DNA of 64,000 nt, from the NCBI GenBank assembly GCA_000711775.1, contig ARYC01000762.1, positions 28,958 through 92,957 of the forward strand. The letters are read 5' to 3'. Shown one piece after another: positions 1-13,959 of the stretch. A program made the translations under genes and the position numbers. A model generated the notes under the pieces. The model had not been told where the DNA came from and ran no database searches. It saw nothing but the letters and a program-made list of their open reading frames with translations. The stretch is from Oxytricha trifallax (taxonomy: Eukaryota > Ciliophora > Spirotrichea > Sporadotrichida > Oxytrichidae). Every line of letters begins with the position of its first letter. Position 1 is the first letter of the stretch.

Positions 1-1079
1 TTCTTATTCGACTAGTTAATTATGATAATTAAGTTTGTGTTATAAGAGAAAATCCTCTCTCAAGATTAAATCATTATTATATAATAAAACTAACCAAAAA
101 TTTAAGCTGTGACATTTTATGGATGATTTAATATGGGAATAATAATGATAAAACTTTGTGGAAAATTAATTACTTTTTCAAATTTTTCTGCTTTCTGCAT
201 AAAAACGAATTTATGGGAACTAGTTAATTTTAAAGTTAAACTGTCATGAAGAAAGAAAAATAAGAGCATTTATAATCGTATTAAGGGTCATTATATCTGT
301 CTTTTTTGTAATTTTTATGGTGTGCGAAATAGTATTTTAATAAGGATTTAATTGAAAAATATTTTTTATTTTGAATCCTGAGCACTTAACCTCAACATCC
401 TAATTACCATATCTATGTGAAGCTTTATTAAGTTATACAAATGCAATAAAAGCACAGTCCATTCTAGTTTAGATGAAACTTGCTGTTTAAATTAGGTATA
501 CTGGTTTTTTATTTTAGCCTGAATAAGGATTTCTTGTCTCTGAAATCTAGATAATAAAAATAAAGAAATAAAATCTTATGTTTTAGATCAATTATATAAT
601 AGCGTTTTTAATTTTTTATTATCATTTAAACTCAACATACTTAAATTTAAAATAACTAAATTTTTACTTTAAAAGATAATAAATATGTCTCTAAAATTAT
701 AATTATTTTTATTATGAAGACCTTCACTATCTGCTAATTTTTAATCCTTATCAGATTAAGAAAATTGATGCTTAGTTTTTTATGCTCTAGTCTCTTTATG
801 ATTAAAAATATTAAATATTATATGTTTTCTTAAGAACTTTTTTTATTATAATTACAAGAAATAGTGTGGTATACAAATTCCATAAATATTCCATCAATTA
901 AATGTCTATTAATAATATATTTTATATTAATTTATTAAATTTATTCAATATGAGGTTACTCATAAAAATTGTATGAACAAAAATTTTTTCTTTTGAAATA
1001 GTCTTTCCAAAAACTATTTATAGAATTTAATACCAACATAATATTATAGAATTTATTTTATTTATATAAATTCTTTATG

Positions 1080-2663
1080 ATTAACTTTTATAATCTTATT
1101 CTCTAATTCTTTCTTGTTATATAGAAAAAGTTTCTTGATTATAGACTAGAAAAAAAGATGTTCCTACGGACCACTAATCAGAATCGAAACTATCGTGTAT
1201 ACTTCTTTTTATAATTTAAATATTTTAAATACAACACTCATAAACCTTCCTGTGTCTGATATTGCATCTATGAGTGTGGTCACTTGTCGTTTAGTATTTT
1301 TAACTGTAAATAAAAACTAATTAGTTACTAAAAATAAAATAAAAAACTGAATCAGACATGAATATATTTATATCAACTAAAGTTCCTTCATCTTCCCCAA
1401 ATTACTCTTATAAAATAAAAAAAATAAAATAAGTCATAAGAATTCTAATTTTAAGTACTCCAAGTTTACGGGGTAAATATAATAAATTTAACAACTTAAA
1501 TTTGAAGAGATATTTTTAACAGTTTTTTTATATATAGTTTACTTTTAATGTAAAACAATATATATTTTTAAAATAATAAAATTAGAAAAATATGCCATAT
1601 ATTTTAACTATTAAAAAATATTTATAGTAAAATACATTTACATATTTTAAATATTAAAAACATAAATTCCTCGGATTTTCACTCTAAGCTTATTAATCAA
1701 ATTTTTAGGTTTTATATCATAAATTTTTCATTTAATATTTTGTAATTCGAATATATTAATACTCTCTCATGTAGGTCTCCTCTAAATCCAAACTAAAAAT
1801 TTGAAACTGTTGATTTCCCATACTATTAATGAGTTTGTAAATATTATAAAAATATATAATACTGGCAGAGATAAAGGAATCTTCCAAGTAGACATTTTAT
1901 AGAGTTATGTAACTTAATAAAATTATGAATAATTACTTTTAAATTTAAAACTGTATGATCAAATTTATATGTAATATACTTCGTAAACAAATTTCTTATC
2001 AATGAGATAGTGATCGAATGAGTTCACAGTGGATTTTAGGGGTTGTTCAAAGTCTTCTTCATCAAAGTATTATTAGAGCATTATTGACTAAGGCAGGATT
2101 TTGTTAACAACTTTTATATTATTTTATTAATAATTTGAAGTATATATTTTTATAAAAAGTAAAATTATGGCAATTATAAATTGAAAATTATGAACTTAAT
2201 CTATTTCTTAAGATGTTTTACATTTCATTTCAGGTTAATTTGGAAATATTTGAGATAAAATTTAAAAGTTATACTTAACTAGATTATTTTATATTATTAT
2301 AACTTTGTTTGATTGCATTTCTTGACTCTCATCCTTAGGTAAGATAAAATACTTGTAATGATAATATGTTTTTAAAGTTCCTTCTTGTATATTGTCTGAA
2401 CCTTTGATTTTAATATTAAAATCAGGTTCCATGCATGGACCTTGCCCTAATAATCCCAATTAAATTTTAAATTTTAATTTTTTTAAAAAACAAGATAATC
2501 CAAAATAGTCAAGATTAGAGAATGCCCCTTAGAATCTGTCTGCAGTGCAAGGAGTTTAAGGAATTTCTCTAACAATCTCATAACTAACTCCATCTTTTAT
2601 AGAGAAACTTACCTCATCTATTTCAATTGTCAAGTACTTATTCATCTCAGTGGCAATAAAAAG

Positions 2664-2703
<40 letters not shown>

Positions 2704-3598
2704 TAATAATAATAATAATAAGATAATGACTAAAATCATAGTTTTTATTTAGAATAATTTGAATTTTTAAGTATATATTCAGTATTTCTTAATTTTTATA
2801 TATAAGGTGGCATTAATATTGTCGTTGAAAGCAAAAGTTATTATGTTTCCAACATCAAAATTATCTCATGTCAATGTAACTTTAATATTATATTATTTTG
2901 CAATACTTCATTAGGTTCATATATTTGATTTTTATTTTAAGTGGTTTTTGTCACCATAAATTTAGAACGATTTAAAACGTCTACAACAGCGGTTACAAAA
3001 TATACGAGAAGACCTATTCTTGTGAGAATTGTTACGATCCTCCCAAAAACGCTCTTAAATGTTGAAGAATCTTTGTAACTTAATGTTATTAAATAAAACT
3101 AGATATTATTTATTATAATGAATAATATATAAAGTTATAGTTATAAATTTAAATTTTTTAAAAGAAATCAATATATTGTTTAAAAGTATACTTTTCATTT
3201 CAAAATTATTCAATTTTTATGAATCTTACAAACTAAAATTAACAAATGTTTTCAATCATTATTTTATTAAACTTTCTTCAATATTTATTTGTTTAAAGTA
3301 ATATGTTAAAGTTTGACTTAATTTTTCTAAAAAATTTATGCTTATAATTCTTTCTTTTATCGATTTATTCAAATTCTTTAAATAAGTTTAAAGAGATTAA
3401 ACTAACTTTAATTTTAATTCTACCCAAATATTTATTCATAAATTATTGTAACACTATAATAATATATTATTATTATCTTATTTAATGTTATTGGATGTCC
3501 AAAGTTTATATATTTATTATAAAATATATTAAATAAATTAAGTTGTCCTACTTCTTAACCCATCTTTGTATATTCCTTAATCGATGTTTCTCCTTCAT
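1080..3598 (-). CDS. Paralog 1 of tandem ciliate membrane-protein array (diverged; 3' end not found)
   Basis: Seen: minus-strand coding pieces matching the other three copies in order. N-terminus 3540-3598 plus 3485-3506 (start ATG at 3598, W-V-K-K-Q-D then FGHPITL after IES removal); first membrane helix about 2915-3060 (FKSVFGRIVTILTRIGLLVY); ectodomain 2515-2650 (PCTADRF) and 2395-2460 plus 2280-2340 (CMEPDFNIKIKGSDN); 2000-2110 (QQYFDEEDFEQPLKS); 1350-1410 (GEDEGTLVDINIFMSDS); second hydrophobic region 1229-1310 plus 1080-1202. TAA/TAG are read as Gln. It is the most compact and most diverged copy: the conserved GG of both hydrophobic segments is changed (GGIVTI to GRIVTI; NIGGFM to DTGRFM). 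I found no tail segment before the window start, so it may be cut by the window edge or decayed. Function unknown; a two-helix membrane protein is inferred. Confidence 0.7.
1199..1228. other. Short IES, pointer ATAC (paralog 1)
   Basis: ATAC occurs at 1199-1202 and 1229-1232. Removing 1199-1228 (30 bp) joins ...FMSVV to YTIVSILISG in one frame, matching FMTIVLAAVKLLIGG of paralog 3. There are no GT-AG ends, so it is read as an IES rather than an intron. Confidence 0.75.
2664..2721. repeat. (TAA)n microsatellite with one TGA interruption
   Basis: A run of TAA/ATA triplets about 58 bp long, interrupted once, lies in a non-coding gap of paralog 1 just upstream (in minus-strand terms) of the PCTADRF segment. 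Confidence 0.9.
3502..3539. other. Short IES, pointer AAGTT (paralog 1)
   Basis: AAGTT is repeated at 3502-3506 and 3540-3544, flanking an all-AT insert. Removing one repeat plus the insert (38 bp) gives Q-D-N-F-G-H-P-I on the minus strand, matching N-D-S-F-G-H-P-I of paralogs 2 and 4. The other copies are uninterrupted here, so this IES is private to paralog 1. Confidence 0.8.
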
Positions 3599-4719
3599 TA
3601 AATTTATGCCCTATTATTTAAATTAAAAAAATGTGGAAGACATTGATATTTATTTTTTTAAATTAAAAATATACTAACAATATTTTTAATTTTAAATGAT
3701 AAAATCACCTCTATTTAAAGCTTTATATTATTATATTAATTAATAGGTAATTTTATATATCTTTGATTTTATTAATCATTTAAATCAATAATAATTAATA
3801 TTTAGTTTAAATATTCCTGAAAATAATTAAAACCATAACATTTAAGTAATTTTGGATTTTTCTTATAGATATAGAATAAATAATTAATTGACTAAAAATA
3901 TTTGTGGATTTTTATTCACAATTAATATTTGGAATTATTATATTTAAAAATAGTAACTGATTTTTATCAATTAAATTAATGATTTACTTAATATCTAAAT
4001 TATTTTAGTACTACTTACTTAATACTCTACTCAATAATTTATTAGTAAAAAATATAATTTATTAGTAGAAATTCATTGAATATTCTAAAATAACTTTATA
4101 ATCAGAAATTAAAGACAAATGTAAATATAAGTAAGTCTTGATAATTTATCTGGATATAATTAATTTTTCAACTTATAACTATTTTATTATTGGTCTTCAT
4201 TGATTGAGATCAGTCACTGTTGTAAACAAAGATTTTTTAATTTAAATGTATATTAAATATAATAAATGAAAATATTGATTTATAATACTTCTATTACGTT
4301 TTCTCTGTTAAATTTTAACTTTTAATATAATTTCTATGTTACACAGATTTGAATTAATTTTAATATTCTAATTGATTACTTATTCTATTATCAAACTAAA
4401 ATCCTAATTGTGAGTCTTAAATCTAAGTATCTTAGACTTTATTATTTGAAAAATCAAAGTTTTAGTTGGTGTCTTTTAAATGCTATTTTTATGTACTTGT
4501 GTTTAAGTTAATCGTATATTTATAGTCGAACTTGTTCTCCTTATATAAAAAAGCTACTCATGATAGGGCTCATTAATTACTATATAAATTTAAATTAATA
4601 ATGAGAACAAAGAATCTTTAATTGATTCCCTCATTTATTGAGATATTAACAAATGTTTCTTTCATTTAGAATTTTTACTTTTAGGAATGTATTATTTATA
4701 CACTCTCTAATTATTCTTT
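3599..4719. other. Spacer between paralog 1 start and paralog 2 tail
   Basis: AT-rich sequence with no segment I can match to the array family or to any other protein. By position it holds the paralog 1 promoter side and the 3' end of paralog 2. I see no convincing motif. Confidence 0.4.
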
Positions 4720-7700
4720 AGCAAAGAGATTTCCCCAAGAACCTAGAAATAATGATAACTTATATTTCTATTATTAGATTGAAGTTATTAAATTAAAAAT
4801 TTAGTTGTTTTTTATATTTCCATTATCAAGAGCGAGATGATTGTCAGTAACTTATTTTTCTTGAATTTAAGTGTTATTCAAAGCTTTAAAATTAAGCTCG
4901 TCTGGATAAAAAAGAAATTATAGTACACATTTATTTTATATAGATATAAGTTTTTGAGAATTCTTTTATCTACTTTATCATGACTCGATTTTAGCTACAT
5001 CTATCTCAAATATATCAAAAGTTGCCTTTCACTAGCTTAATTTTTGAAAATTTTAACAATTTTATTTTATTTAGTATCGGTTTTTATTTTCAAAATATTC
5101 TATTTCATAAAAGGGAGTAGTTGTTTCTGGTAGCCTGCAAAATTAATTTTATTGGATAATTTTGACTTATTTAAAATGCTCAAAATGTTTAATATATCAT
5201 AAGGGTGAGTTAAATTAATGATTTTTTAAATAAAATTACTCATAAAATCATAAAGTAATTATTAAAATACACATACAAATAGTGAAATAATAAAAATACA
5301 ATTAACATTTTAGATTAATTAACAAAAACTTGAAATAATAAAATTGTAATTTATACATTTTATAATTTCAAGATTCCTTTTTAATATATCCAATTATTTT
5401 TCTACTTTTTTAATTCCTTTATTCATAAGTTAAACTTATTTTCTTATATATTATTTTTCGTGACTTTATTTCTTCTTCCAAAATGTAAATTATCAATATA
5501 AAAATATTATTATGAATGTTAATATGAAAAGCTTCGATTTGATTAATGCTCTGTTAAAATTTATTTAAAAACAATAAATTCTTGCAAATTGAGCTTACTG
5601 ATTGAATTGAGTTGAGTTAATTCAAAGAAGATTTAAAATTAGGGGAAGTTAATGGTTTGCTATATTAATTCTTTAAATCACTCAGTCGACTTTTGTAAAA
5701 TTAATTTTTATTTCTAGAAAATTTACATCACTGTAATGGGAAACAATTGATAGTATAAATGATATAATTATCAGATTTAATTTTTGTCTCTTATAGAATA
5801 TACCAAATTTCTAATATTTAGCAATCTTTAACTGTCAATTTATTATCATTAACTTTTTTAATTTTTATTCATATTAATGAAAAATTTTCCATATCAAATT
5901 TTGATAAAGATATAGTGTCAATAGATTAAATCTAAATGGCTTCAATCTCAAAATGTAATTGTATAAAAACTGAATTTATCGAATTATCTAACTTTGAACA
6001 AAATCTCTTTCAATTTAATTTTGTATATTATTAAAATAAAATTTATTAAAAAATTGATACAATATAAATTTCTTTAAATGATTTACCATGTTATAAATTT
6101 ATTTTATATTTATTTTTAAATATATTATCTTAAATCTAAATATAAAATTTTATTATTAAATACTTTAGTCTTCTCTTATTGAATTATTCATAGATATATT
6201 AAGGTTAGTAGTACAAGCTTCATCTGATTAATATGATTGGTCATTTTATTCATTATTAATTTTCATTTCAGTACTGAAAATTTTAGTGGGACTTGGGTTT
6301 TAATCTATCAGCTAAATGTTAGACTACAACCGCCTGTGATTATTATATATAATAAATTAACAAATTGAGATAATAAAGTGCAATAAATTTAATTTTAAGT
6401 CAAAAATGTTTGAAATAAAATGAAAAATGCAATATGTATATTTAAATTTTATAAGACAAATTAAGAAAAAAGCAAGCTAGTTGACTAATTTTAACAAAAT
6501 TTTAAAGCAATTCAAAACAAATAAAAATCATAAATTTTTTATTTTTGATGATTTTATATTAAGGAATATTAAATAAACAAACTCATTTTCTTATAAATTA
6601 TAAAAAATAATTTATAATATTCTTAATTAAACAAATTTTTTTTAAAAATATATAAAATGTCAAAATCACAAATAAGTATAATTTTGAGGTTTTATAAAAT
6701 ATTACTTTACAATGATACAGTAAGAATTAAAGATTAATTTAAATTTTGAAGTGTACTATGATATCATTTTAAATTCATTAAAATATATAAGAAATATTGG
6801 GATTATAATTCTAATTGCTAATAGCATTTTATTAATATATTTACCAATTATAAATTTATGTAATGTTTCAATTTACCAATAAAGTTAATATTAAAATATT
6901 TTAGATCTTTTATTTCGAATGAAGGTGTTTAGTTAAGATTAACTTAAGATTACTAGTTAGATATTTTATTATAATTTTATTAGAATAGATTTTAGAAAAT
7001 TTAAAAAAATAAATATTTAACAGGCCATAAATAGCAAAATTAAAGTTTAAGTCATTACATTTTATAGAATTATTTCACTACATTAATATTAATTTATTCT
7101 TAATAATTGCAGAACGTAGTGGTTCACATATTTTAATTATTTTGAAGGATATTTAGATTTATTTTTAGTTCCCTATTTTACTCGTTTTGCATATGCAAAA
7201 CATGGTTTAAGGTGTTTTCTAATTTGCTTTATATAAGATGATTAAGTTTACGTTTTTAAAACCATTGAAAGAAGTTACTTTTTAATAATTTTAATAAAGT
7301 TTACTTAAACAGATTAATTTTCACAAATACTGTTTTATTTTTCAGGTTATAGTTTGACCTATTTCTTTAAATCTAATTTAAAAGAATTTTAATCTTTATT
7401 TTTAAAATTTGTTCTTATCATCTTTATCAGTTAAGTAAATTCTTTTAACAATAGACTGATAGAATAATTACTGTTGAATTCCTGCAATTAATATTTAGAC
7501 TGTAGCTAATACTATGCTCATAAATCCTCCAGTATTTGAAATTGCTTCTAGTAGAGTAGTGACTGATCGTTTAGTTGTCTCTTATATAGTAAAAATAATT
7601 CTATAATTAAAAAAATAAAACTATATTTAAATCTTCCTTATCTGACATGTAGAAAGTCATATCCATTATTGCACCCATATCTTTTGCCTAAAGTTCACGT

Positions 7701-10700
7701 TTTTAAATAAAATAAAAAACATCTTACCAATATAACATTTTAATTTCAAATATTGTGTAATTATTAAATAAGTTTGAAAATAAAACATGATTCATTAGAT
7801 TTATTAGTACTGTGTAAATAGAAATGTAGATTTGTTTATTAAAATTTAAACTTTCGAATTTAAATCATTTTAACTGACTTATGAATTTTCTGAAGGCAAC
7901 CAATTACGATATTTTTTGAATAAAGTGAATTGTAATTAATAATAAAATATAGAAATAAACAATTTAAAAAATGTCTGATCAGAGTGCTCTGTGTCATTCA
8001 ACAAAAATGTAAGTTACAAAAAACATATCTAAAATTTTATTTTTACAGGGGTTGCACCTGACAAGACTGAGGGCGTCAACGAAGAGGAACTTCAAGAAGT
8101 CACACAAAGAAGGGCAAACAAGGCAAGATTTTCGATGAAGACAATGAAGATGAGGAGGAAGATGAAGATGAAACGATTTTTTGTTAGATTTACTATTACT
8201 ATTACTACAATTACTATTGTTATTATTCTAAATTCATTTTCTAATTCACTTTATTTTATTTAAAAAGCATCATGAATCCTAGAAAAATTAATTAGATACT
8301 TGCATAATCAATCCTTATTTAACTTGCAAATTACATTGAAGGATCAGATATTCTAAGGTATGCCATTAAAAACTTTCTTTTTATAATATTTATGTTTCTT
8401 GATTTCTTAATTCAATTTATTTTTATTAATATTATAAAAGTAAATCATTCTCTTAATTATATTTATTTAAAAAGTACCAATATATTTATATTCAACGCTA
8501 TGATTATTAAATTATCGCAAAAAATAAATAGTTTATAGATAAAATATATTTAACGTTATTTTGTTGATTCTAAATCAAATGAATTAAATGTCAAAACTCT
8601 ATTTTCAAGGCTTGAAGCTAAGTAAGAATAAACACATATATCTCAGATATTTTTATTACAAATTAAATTATAAACTACTAAATATATATATATATAAAGC
8701 TTTAATATTTATCATACATATATTCTTAAAACATTTTATTCGTTTTTATTTTATAATTCTTTAATAAATAAAAGCAGTTTCTAATTGTTTATAATAGTAA
8801 ATTATTAAGTTTTTCTTCAAAGATTTCTATTATTTACTCTAAAATTATAATTAAAATTCTTCTTTTAAAAAGAGATATGTTATAGATTAATCATTATATT
8901 TCAATTATAAATCACATCAAAATAAAAAATAGAATTTCTATTTGTAGAAACTATCTTATAGCAATACAAGAAATATCAATTATTTATTAAGAAATTGGAG
9001 ATATTTAATAAAATATCATTATATAATTTTAGCAATTGAAATAAAAAATTTAATTTATTTTAAAATTATTTTATTTTTAGTTTTTAATCCTCAAGTTTTA
9101 CATTTTTCTTTGTGAGATAGTAAGTAATTAAAATGCGAAAAATAAGTTATAAAATTAATTAATAATTAAATATTTTATTATCGTTAGTTATTACGTCAAA
9201 AATGTCAAAAAACAAACCTAAATTAAATAAAAATGATAATATATTGATATATTGCGTGCTGTTAATTGTTAAATTAATATTTCACAAAATTTGAACATAA
9301 AATAAATGGTTATTTTGATAAAATTTATGCATTAAAGAGCTCATTAAAGTCTTAAAATTTAAATCCCTTATATGCATTTTAAGGAATTCAGTGACTTTAT
9401 ATTTAATTGGAAAATTTTTTGTGGTAGAGTAAAATTTTATTATTAGCTAACAATTTTGAAAAATAATTATTTCCCAATTTGATGTGATTCTCCACTATTA
9501 AATATAAAAAGTATTTTCGATAAACTTATCTGACTAGAATGTAGTTAAATTATTAATCATAAATAAAATAATTATAAATGATATAATAAATAATGTATGT
9601 TGCTCATTGTATATTGAAGATTTGATTGGGTCTTCAAAATCTGCCTCTTAAAAATACTGTCTCAAAAGAGTATTATCCATACTTAACTGTGGAATCAATT
9701 CTTCTATTTTAATTTATATTATAATATTTATTTATTGCTATAATTGATGAATCTAAATTAAAATTTACAATAAAAAAATTAAGTATATTTTTCTATTTCC
9801 TTGTTACTTCTGCATTTCTTTCCCTAACCAGCATATAACTGATCTATATTTAAATAGTAATTTTTATCTTCAAATTGATTTTATCATATCATTACTTTAT
9901 AATTAATCAAGATATCATTATATACATGATAATTAAAAATCATAATGATCTAAAATATTTAATGCATTAGCTTAATATATAATCTTTGATAAAGATATAA
10001 CGAGAATTTATTTTCAAGCAATGCTGAGTTAATGACTCTATTTTTATAAACTAAAATTGAATTCTAACATCTTCTTAGAATACTTAGTTAAATAAACTGT
10101 TTTTAAAAGAGAATTTTCTATAATACTTTATCTCTTTTTACTTTGGAGAAAATACTTTAATTATTCTCCCTCAATATTTTGGCAATAGATTATTTTCGAA
10201 TATCAATTTCGTTAACAAAAATAAGGCATTATTTCATATCTGTGAGAATTAATAACAGTTCTGTGACATTTTCTTGTAAGAATAATTAAAAAAATTTTCA
10301 AGTAATTATATAGTATATAGGTTTCAAAATTATTAACTTATTTGTTCTAAAAGATTAATGATAAATTTATCCCAAATTGAGAAATCATTTTATTTAATTA
10401 ATGATTAACTTATTAACAAGTTCTAATTTTCCAAGTATTAACTAGTAATTAATTACAATATTTATTTATCCCAAATAGTTCAAAGTTTTCTCCTGTCATA
10501 GTCCAAATTATTTATAATTAACTTATCTATAATGTTAATAATAATTTAATATCTTTTTTTTTCTCTAAAAATATATATATTATAATCGCTCTTGAATACA
10601 TTTCTAAACTGTAATTCTCAAAAAAGCACCTTCACTAGTGGCAAGTGAACCTTTTATTTTTATGTTAAAATCTTTCTATGCACAGTGAGCATTAAGTAAA

Positions 10701-13700
10701 TTTCATTTTTATTTTATCATTTTTATACTAAAATTTTAGTTTAAATAAAAAGTTGAATGAAGAAAGAAAGAAACACAATAATAAAATAAGGCTAATAAAT
10801 TATTAAAAATAATCCTGTGTCTAAGTTACTTTAATTTTATTATTAAACTAAATTTACATATTTTATCTAAATTATTTGCTATTCCAATATATACCCCCAA
10901 TACTTTGGAATTAATTTAATAATCTTTTTATTTATGCAAAACATCTATATAAAATTAATTAGTAGTTTTATCTAAAACTTAACTAATAATCTTATTTTTA
11001 AATTATAGTTTTATGTATCTCTCTCTTTTTTAATTAATTTGGAAACACTATTATTTGTGATAAAGAAATTTATAAATAACTAACTGAACTCTTTGAAAAT
11101 ATTTAGTTTAACATTTTTATATTAAATAAAATAGGATACTCATATAAAATTTTTTTATAAAAAATAAACTGAACTAGAATTTGCAAATGAATTATTATTT
11201 CAAAAACCTGAAAATTACTTTCTTAATTTTCGAATATAATAGTTGAAGTTAAACATTAAAGTAATTAATGCAAAAGAAATTATAAAAAGAAAGAAGAGAA
11301 GATAAGAGAAAGAGAAAGTAGAAGAAAGGACAAATATTATTAAAATATACTAAATGATAATTTTTAATAAGGGGCTTCTAGTCTTTTACAAAATTAATAC
11401 ATTATTAAGTGAAAATAATAAAAGACTCCAATGTGGATAATCCTTTTTATTATAAATTTAAGAAATTTTAAAGAAAATTATGTTTAATAGATTTAGACAA
11501 TTGATTTAATCAAATCTGTTATAAATTAGTGGATTTTTTTAAACAAAATATTTAATGAAATTTATTGAAATTTTATGAATTATTTTGATTATGATTTATA
11601 TAAAAAATTTGAGTGGTTTATAAATTCAAAATCACTTGAAATATCCCTAAAGCTCCTCTTGGAATCGTCCTTCAAAAATTTTATATCTAATTATTAGAAC
11701 TATATTATTTTATAAATTAGGCTTTTTGAGAATTATGTAATGCCTTTCTAATCAAAAAATTAAATTTCAATGAATATCTTTGCTAAAATTTTCTTTTTAT
11801 TCAATCCATTTTAAAATTTATTGCATTTGAACTATCGGAGTTGTATCATTTTTTACAAATTTTAGAAAGAGTTTAAGTTTTAATATGATGTTAATATTTT
11901 TATTACTTGAACTAGTAAATTTAATTGAAAGCCCTTTAAATTTATTGAATTGTACATTCAATCATAGTCCTTATATTTTCCTTAAGTAATTAGGAAACAA
12001 TAATACCAAGATTAAGTCTAAATTATATTTTTATTTTCTATAAATCAATCAAATTCATATTATTTGCCAAAACTATAACTACAGTTAAAATGATTATAAA
12101 TTTTATCAGATTTATTATCTGACTTTAGTTTCATAAAAATAAGTGTTTTTTCACACTTGAAGTTCATCTATTGGTTGTCACATATCAATGTTATCTGTTA
12201 AAATAATTAAGTATTTTGTCAATTTTTATTTTTCTTTATATAACATCCTTATAAATGTTATTTTTATATACTTATTTCTATTCCAATTTATTAATAACTT
12301 ATTTTATTCACTTATCCATATAATTTTGAGATTTTATGGGTTTAAATGTCAACATTATTTAGCAAAATATAATAATTATAATAATATTTATTAATGTCTT
12401 TAATTACTTGACTTTAATTTCCAAATCTATCTTCTCCACATATTTCAATCGGAATTTATATAACTGTTTCAAGATAAGTGTCACTTAAAAACTATGAATA
12501 TTTAATATATTCACTTGTGTAGACATACATAACTTGAGATATATTTACTGAAAGATATTCGAAATACTCATTGTAATTTATCTCGCTATTATTAAATTAG
12601 ATATATTTTAAAGTAAATTATAAAATTTTATGATTCTTAGAAATAAGCGTTATTAATTTTATACGGCTTAATATAAGTGAACTATTTATAAATAAAAATA
12701 ATATTCCTACAACATATATTGATAAAACTATTAATAATAATTTACAGACCATTTAACTTTGATTTATAAGAATATGAAAATTAGAGAGAAAGAAAAATAA
12801 ATGAAAGAATTATTGTGCAAGTATTATGTTACTTTCAAACAAAAACTATACCAATCTGTGATGGATTGAGCTCTGGAATTTTTTAGTTTTTTCTTAAATA
12901 ATTCAAGTTTCTATCAAAAACACTGAATTTCAATTTCTTAAGAATCTTTTCATTCTCGAGTATATCTATAGTGTAAGGTCGTCGAAATCTTACTGTTTTG
13001 CAATGATCAAAAAATTTCTCTTTAACTTTTAATAATTCTAATAGTGTGAAAGAGAAAACCACTCTAGCTTATTTAGTATTCCCCCCTGAGAATTCCCAAA
13101 AAAAACAGAGGATTTCGAGTGATAGCTCTCGTTTTTCGTGCAAGTTCTTAAGCTTCATGTCATCATAGTAGAAAAAATTTGCAGCATTCTTAGTGACATC
13201 TGAGTATTCTAAGTGCATTTTTAATGAGTATTAGTGTGTAATGTTGATGCTTAGAGTCAATTTAAAATTGGTCAAGGTGCTGTAGCAGTTTCGTCCATGA
13301 TCATTTTTAGAGAAATTTAAGTTATAATTGTTACTAATGAATAATTATTAAAATACTATGATTTATTTTACTTTCTCTCTAATTTTTATATTCTTTTATT
13401 TATAATTTAAATTTAGTTCATATAATTTAATAGTATTATAATTTACTAGTGCATTTATTTTCCTACAATAGTAATAATAGAATTAAATAAATAAAATAGT
13501 GTCTCTGTTTTTATTGTAAAACGAGAATGAAATAAATTATATTAATGACTTTTATATCTATTTCATTAATTTTATATATTTTGAAATATCGAAATTATCC
13601 TTTGTGAGAACAGTTTTATTAATTATTAAATTATTATATTAATTTCTATTGGCTGATACATAGCATTATAATAAACGGTTGACTTCGTAAGTTAATAGTT

Positions 13701-13959
13701 AGATCTTTGCATTACTGAGACGATTTGAGTCAAGAAATAAACCAAAAGTCCTATTCTTGTCATAATCGTAACTATACCTCCAAATAATGATTTAAATTTA
13801 TCAAGGGTATAAGAAATTAAGTTATTCAAAATTAAATACTTTATTATTAAATTAAATCTATTTAAATTGAGGGGAGTTGTTATAGTTTAAGCTTATTGGA
13901 TGTCCAAAGGAATCGTTTTATCTCACCCATTTCTAAAAGCTTTTTCGATAACTTTTCAT
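4720..13959 (-). CDS. Paralog 2 of tandem ciliate membrane-protein array
   Basis: Seen on the minus strand: start ATG 13959 and first segment 13860-13959 (WVRQNDSFGHPISLNYNNSP); membrane helix segment about 13630-13798; NFDISKY segment near 13570-13610; ectodomain 12395-12600 (EYFEYLSVNISQV, IQIPIEICGEDRFGNQ); 10580-10700, then 9800-9860 (LYAGQGKKCRSNKE); 9590-9730; 9075-9150 (YYLTKKNVKLED); 7635-7705 (AKDMGAIMDMTFYMSDKE); 7430-7590 (TTKRSVTTLLEAISNTGGFM); tail 4943-5215 (RILKNLY) and on to about 4720. Pointers restore the frame at 13790, 12481, 9121 and near 4900-4945. About 9 kb of germline DNA thus encodes a protein of only a few hundred residues. Two-helix topology with a large Cys-containing loop is inferred; function unknown. 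Confidence 0.75.
7971..8195 (+). other. Possible foreign coding fragment on the opposite strand inside a paralog 2 IES
   Basis: A GC-richer, purine-rich stretch lies between two minus-strand segments of paralog 2. The plus strand starts ATGTCTGATCAG, followed by GTAAGT at 8009 and TTTTTACAG ending at 8048, like an intron. The next piece reads GVAPDKTEGVNEEELQEVTQ in one frame and a Glu/Asp run in another. The putative exons do not join in frame, so this may be a scrambled or decayed MDS of another gene. I do not recognise the protein. Confidence 0.35.
9121..9142. other. 22-bp IES, pointer TAAGT (paralog 2)
   Basis: TAAGT at 9121-9125 and 9143-9147. Excision yields I-T-Y-Y-L-T-K-K-N-V-K-L-E-D. 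The same site and the same pointer recur in paralogs 3 (21417) and 4 (38798). Confidence 0.82.
12481..12510. other. IES, pointer TCACTT (paralog 2, ectodomain site)
   Basis: TCACTT at 12481-12486 and 12511-12516. Excision of 30 bp gives T-S-D-T-Y-L-E-T-V on the minus strand, collinear with paralogs 3 and 4, which carry an IES at the same place. Confidence 0.85.
13790..13859. other. IES, pointer ATTTAAATT (paralog 2, N-terminal site)
   Basis: A nine-base repeat lies at 13790-13798 and 13860-13868. Removing 70 bp joins NNSPQ to FKSLFGG in frame. Paralogs 3 and 4 have an IES at the same codon with related pointers (TAAATT, ATTTAAATTAA), so the insertion predates the duplications. Confidence 0.88.

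Noticed and set aside
12188-12394. 68-codon plus-strand hydrophobic open frame
   Set aside because: AT-rich chance frame (Phe/Ile/Tyr/Asn only) next to a conserved minus-strand segment of paralog 2.
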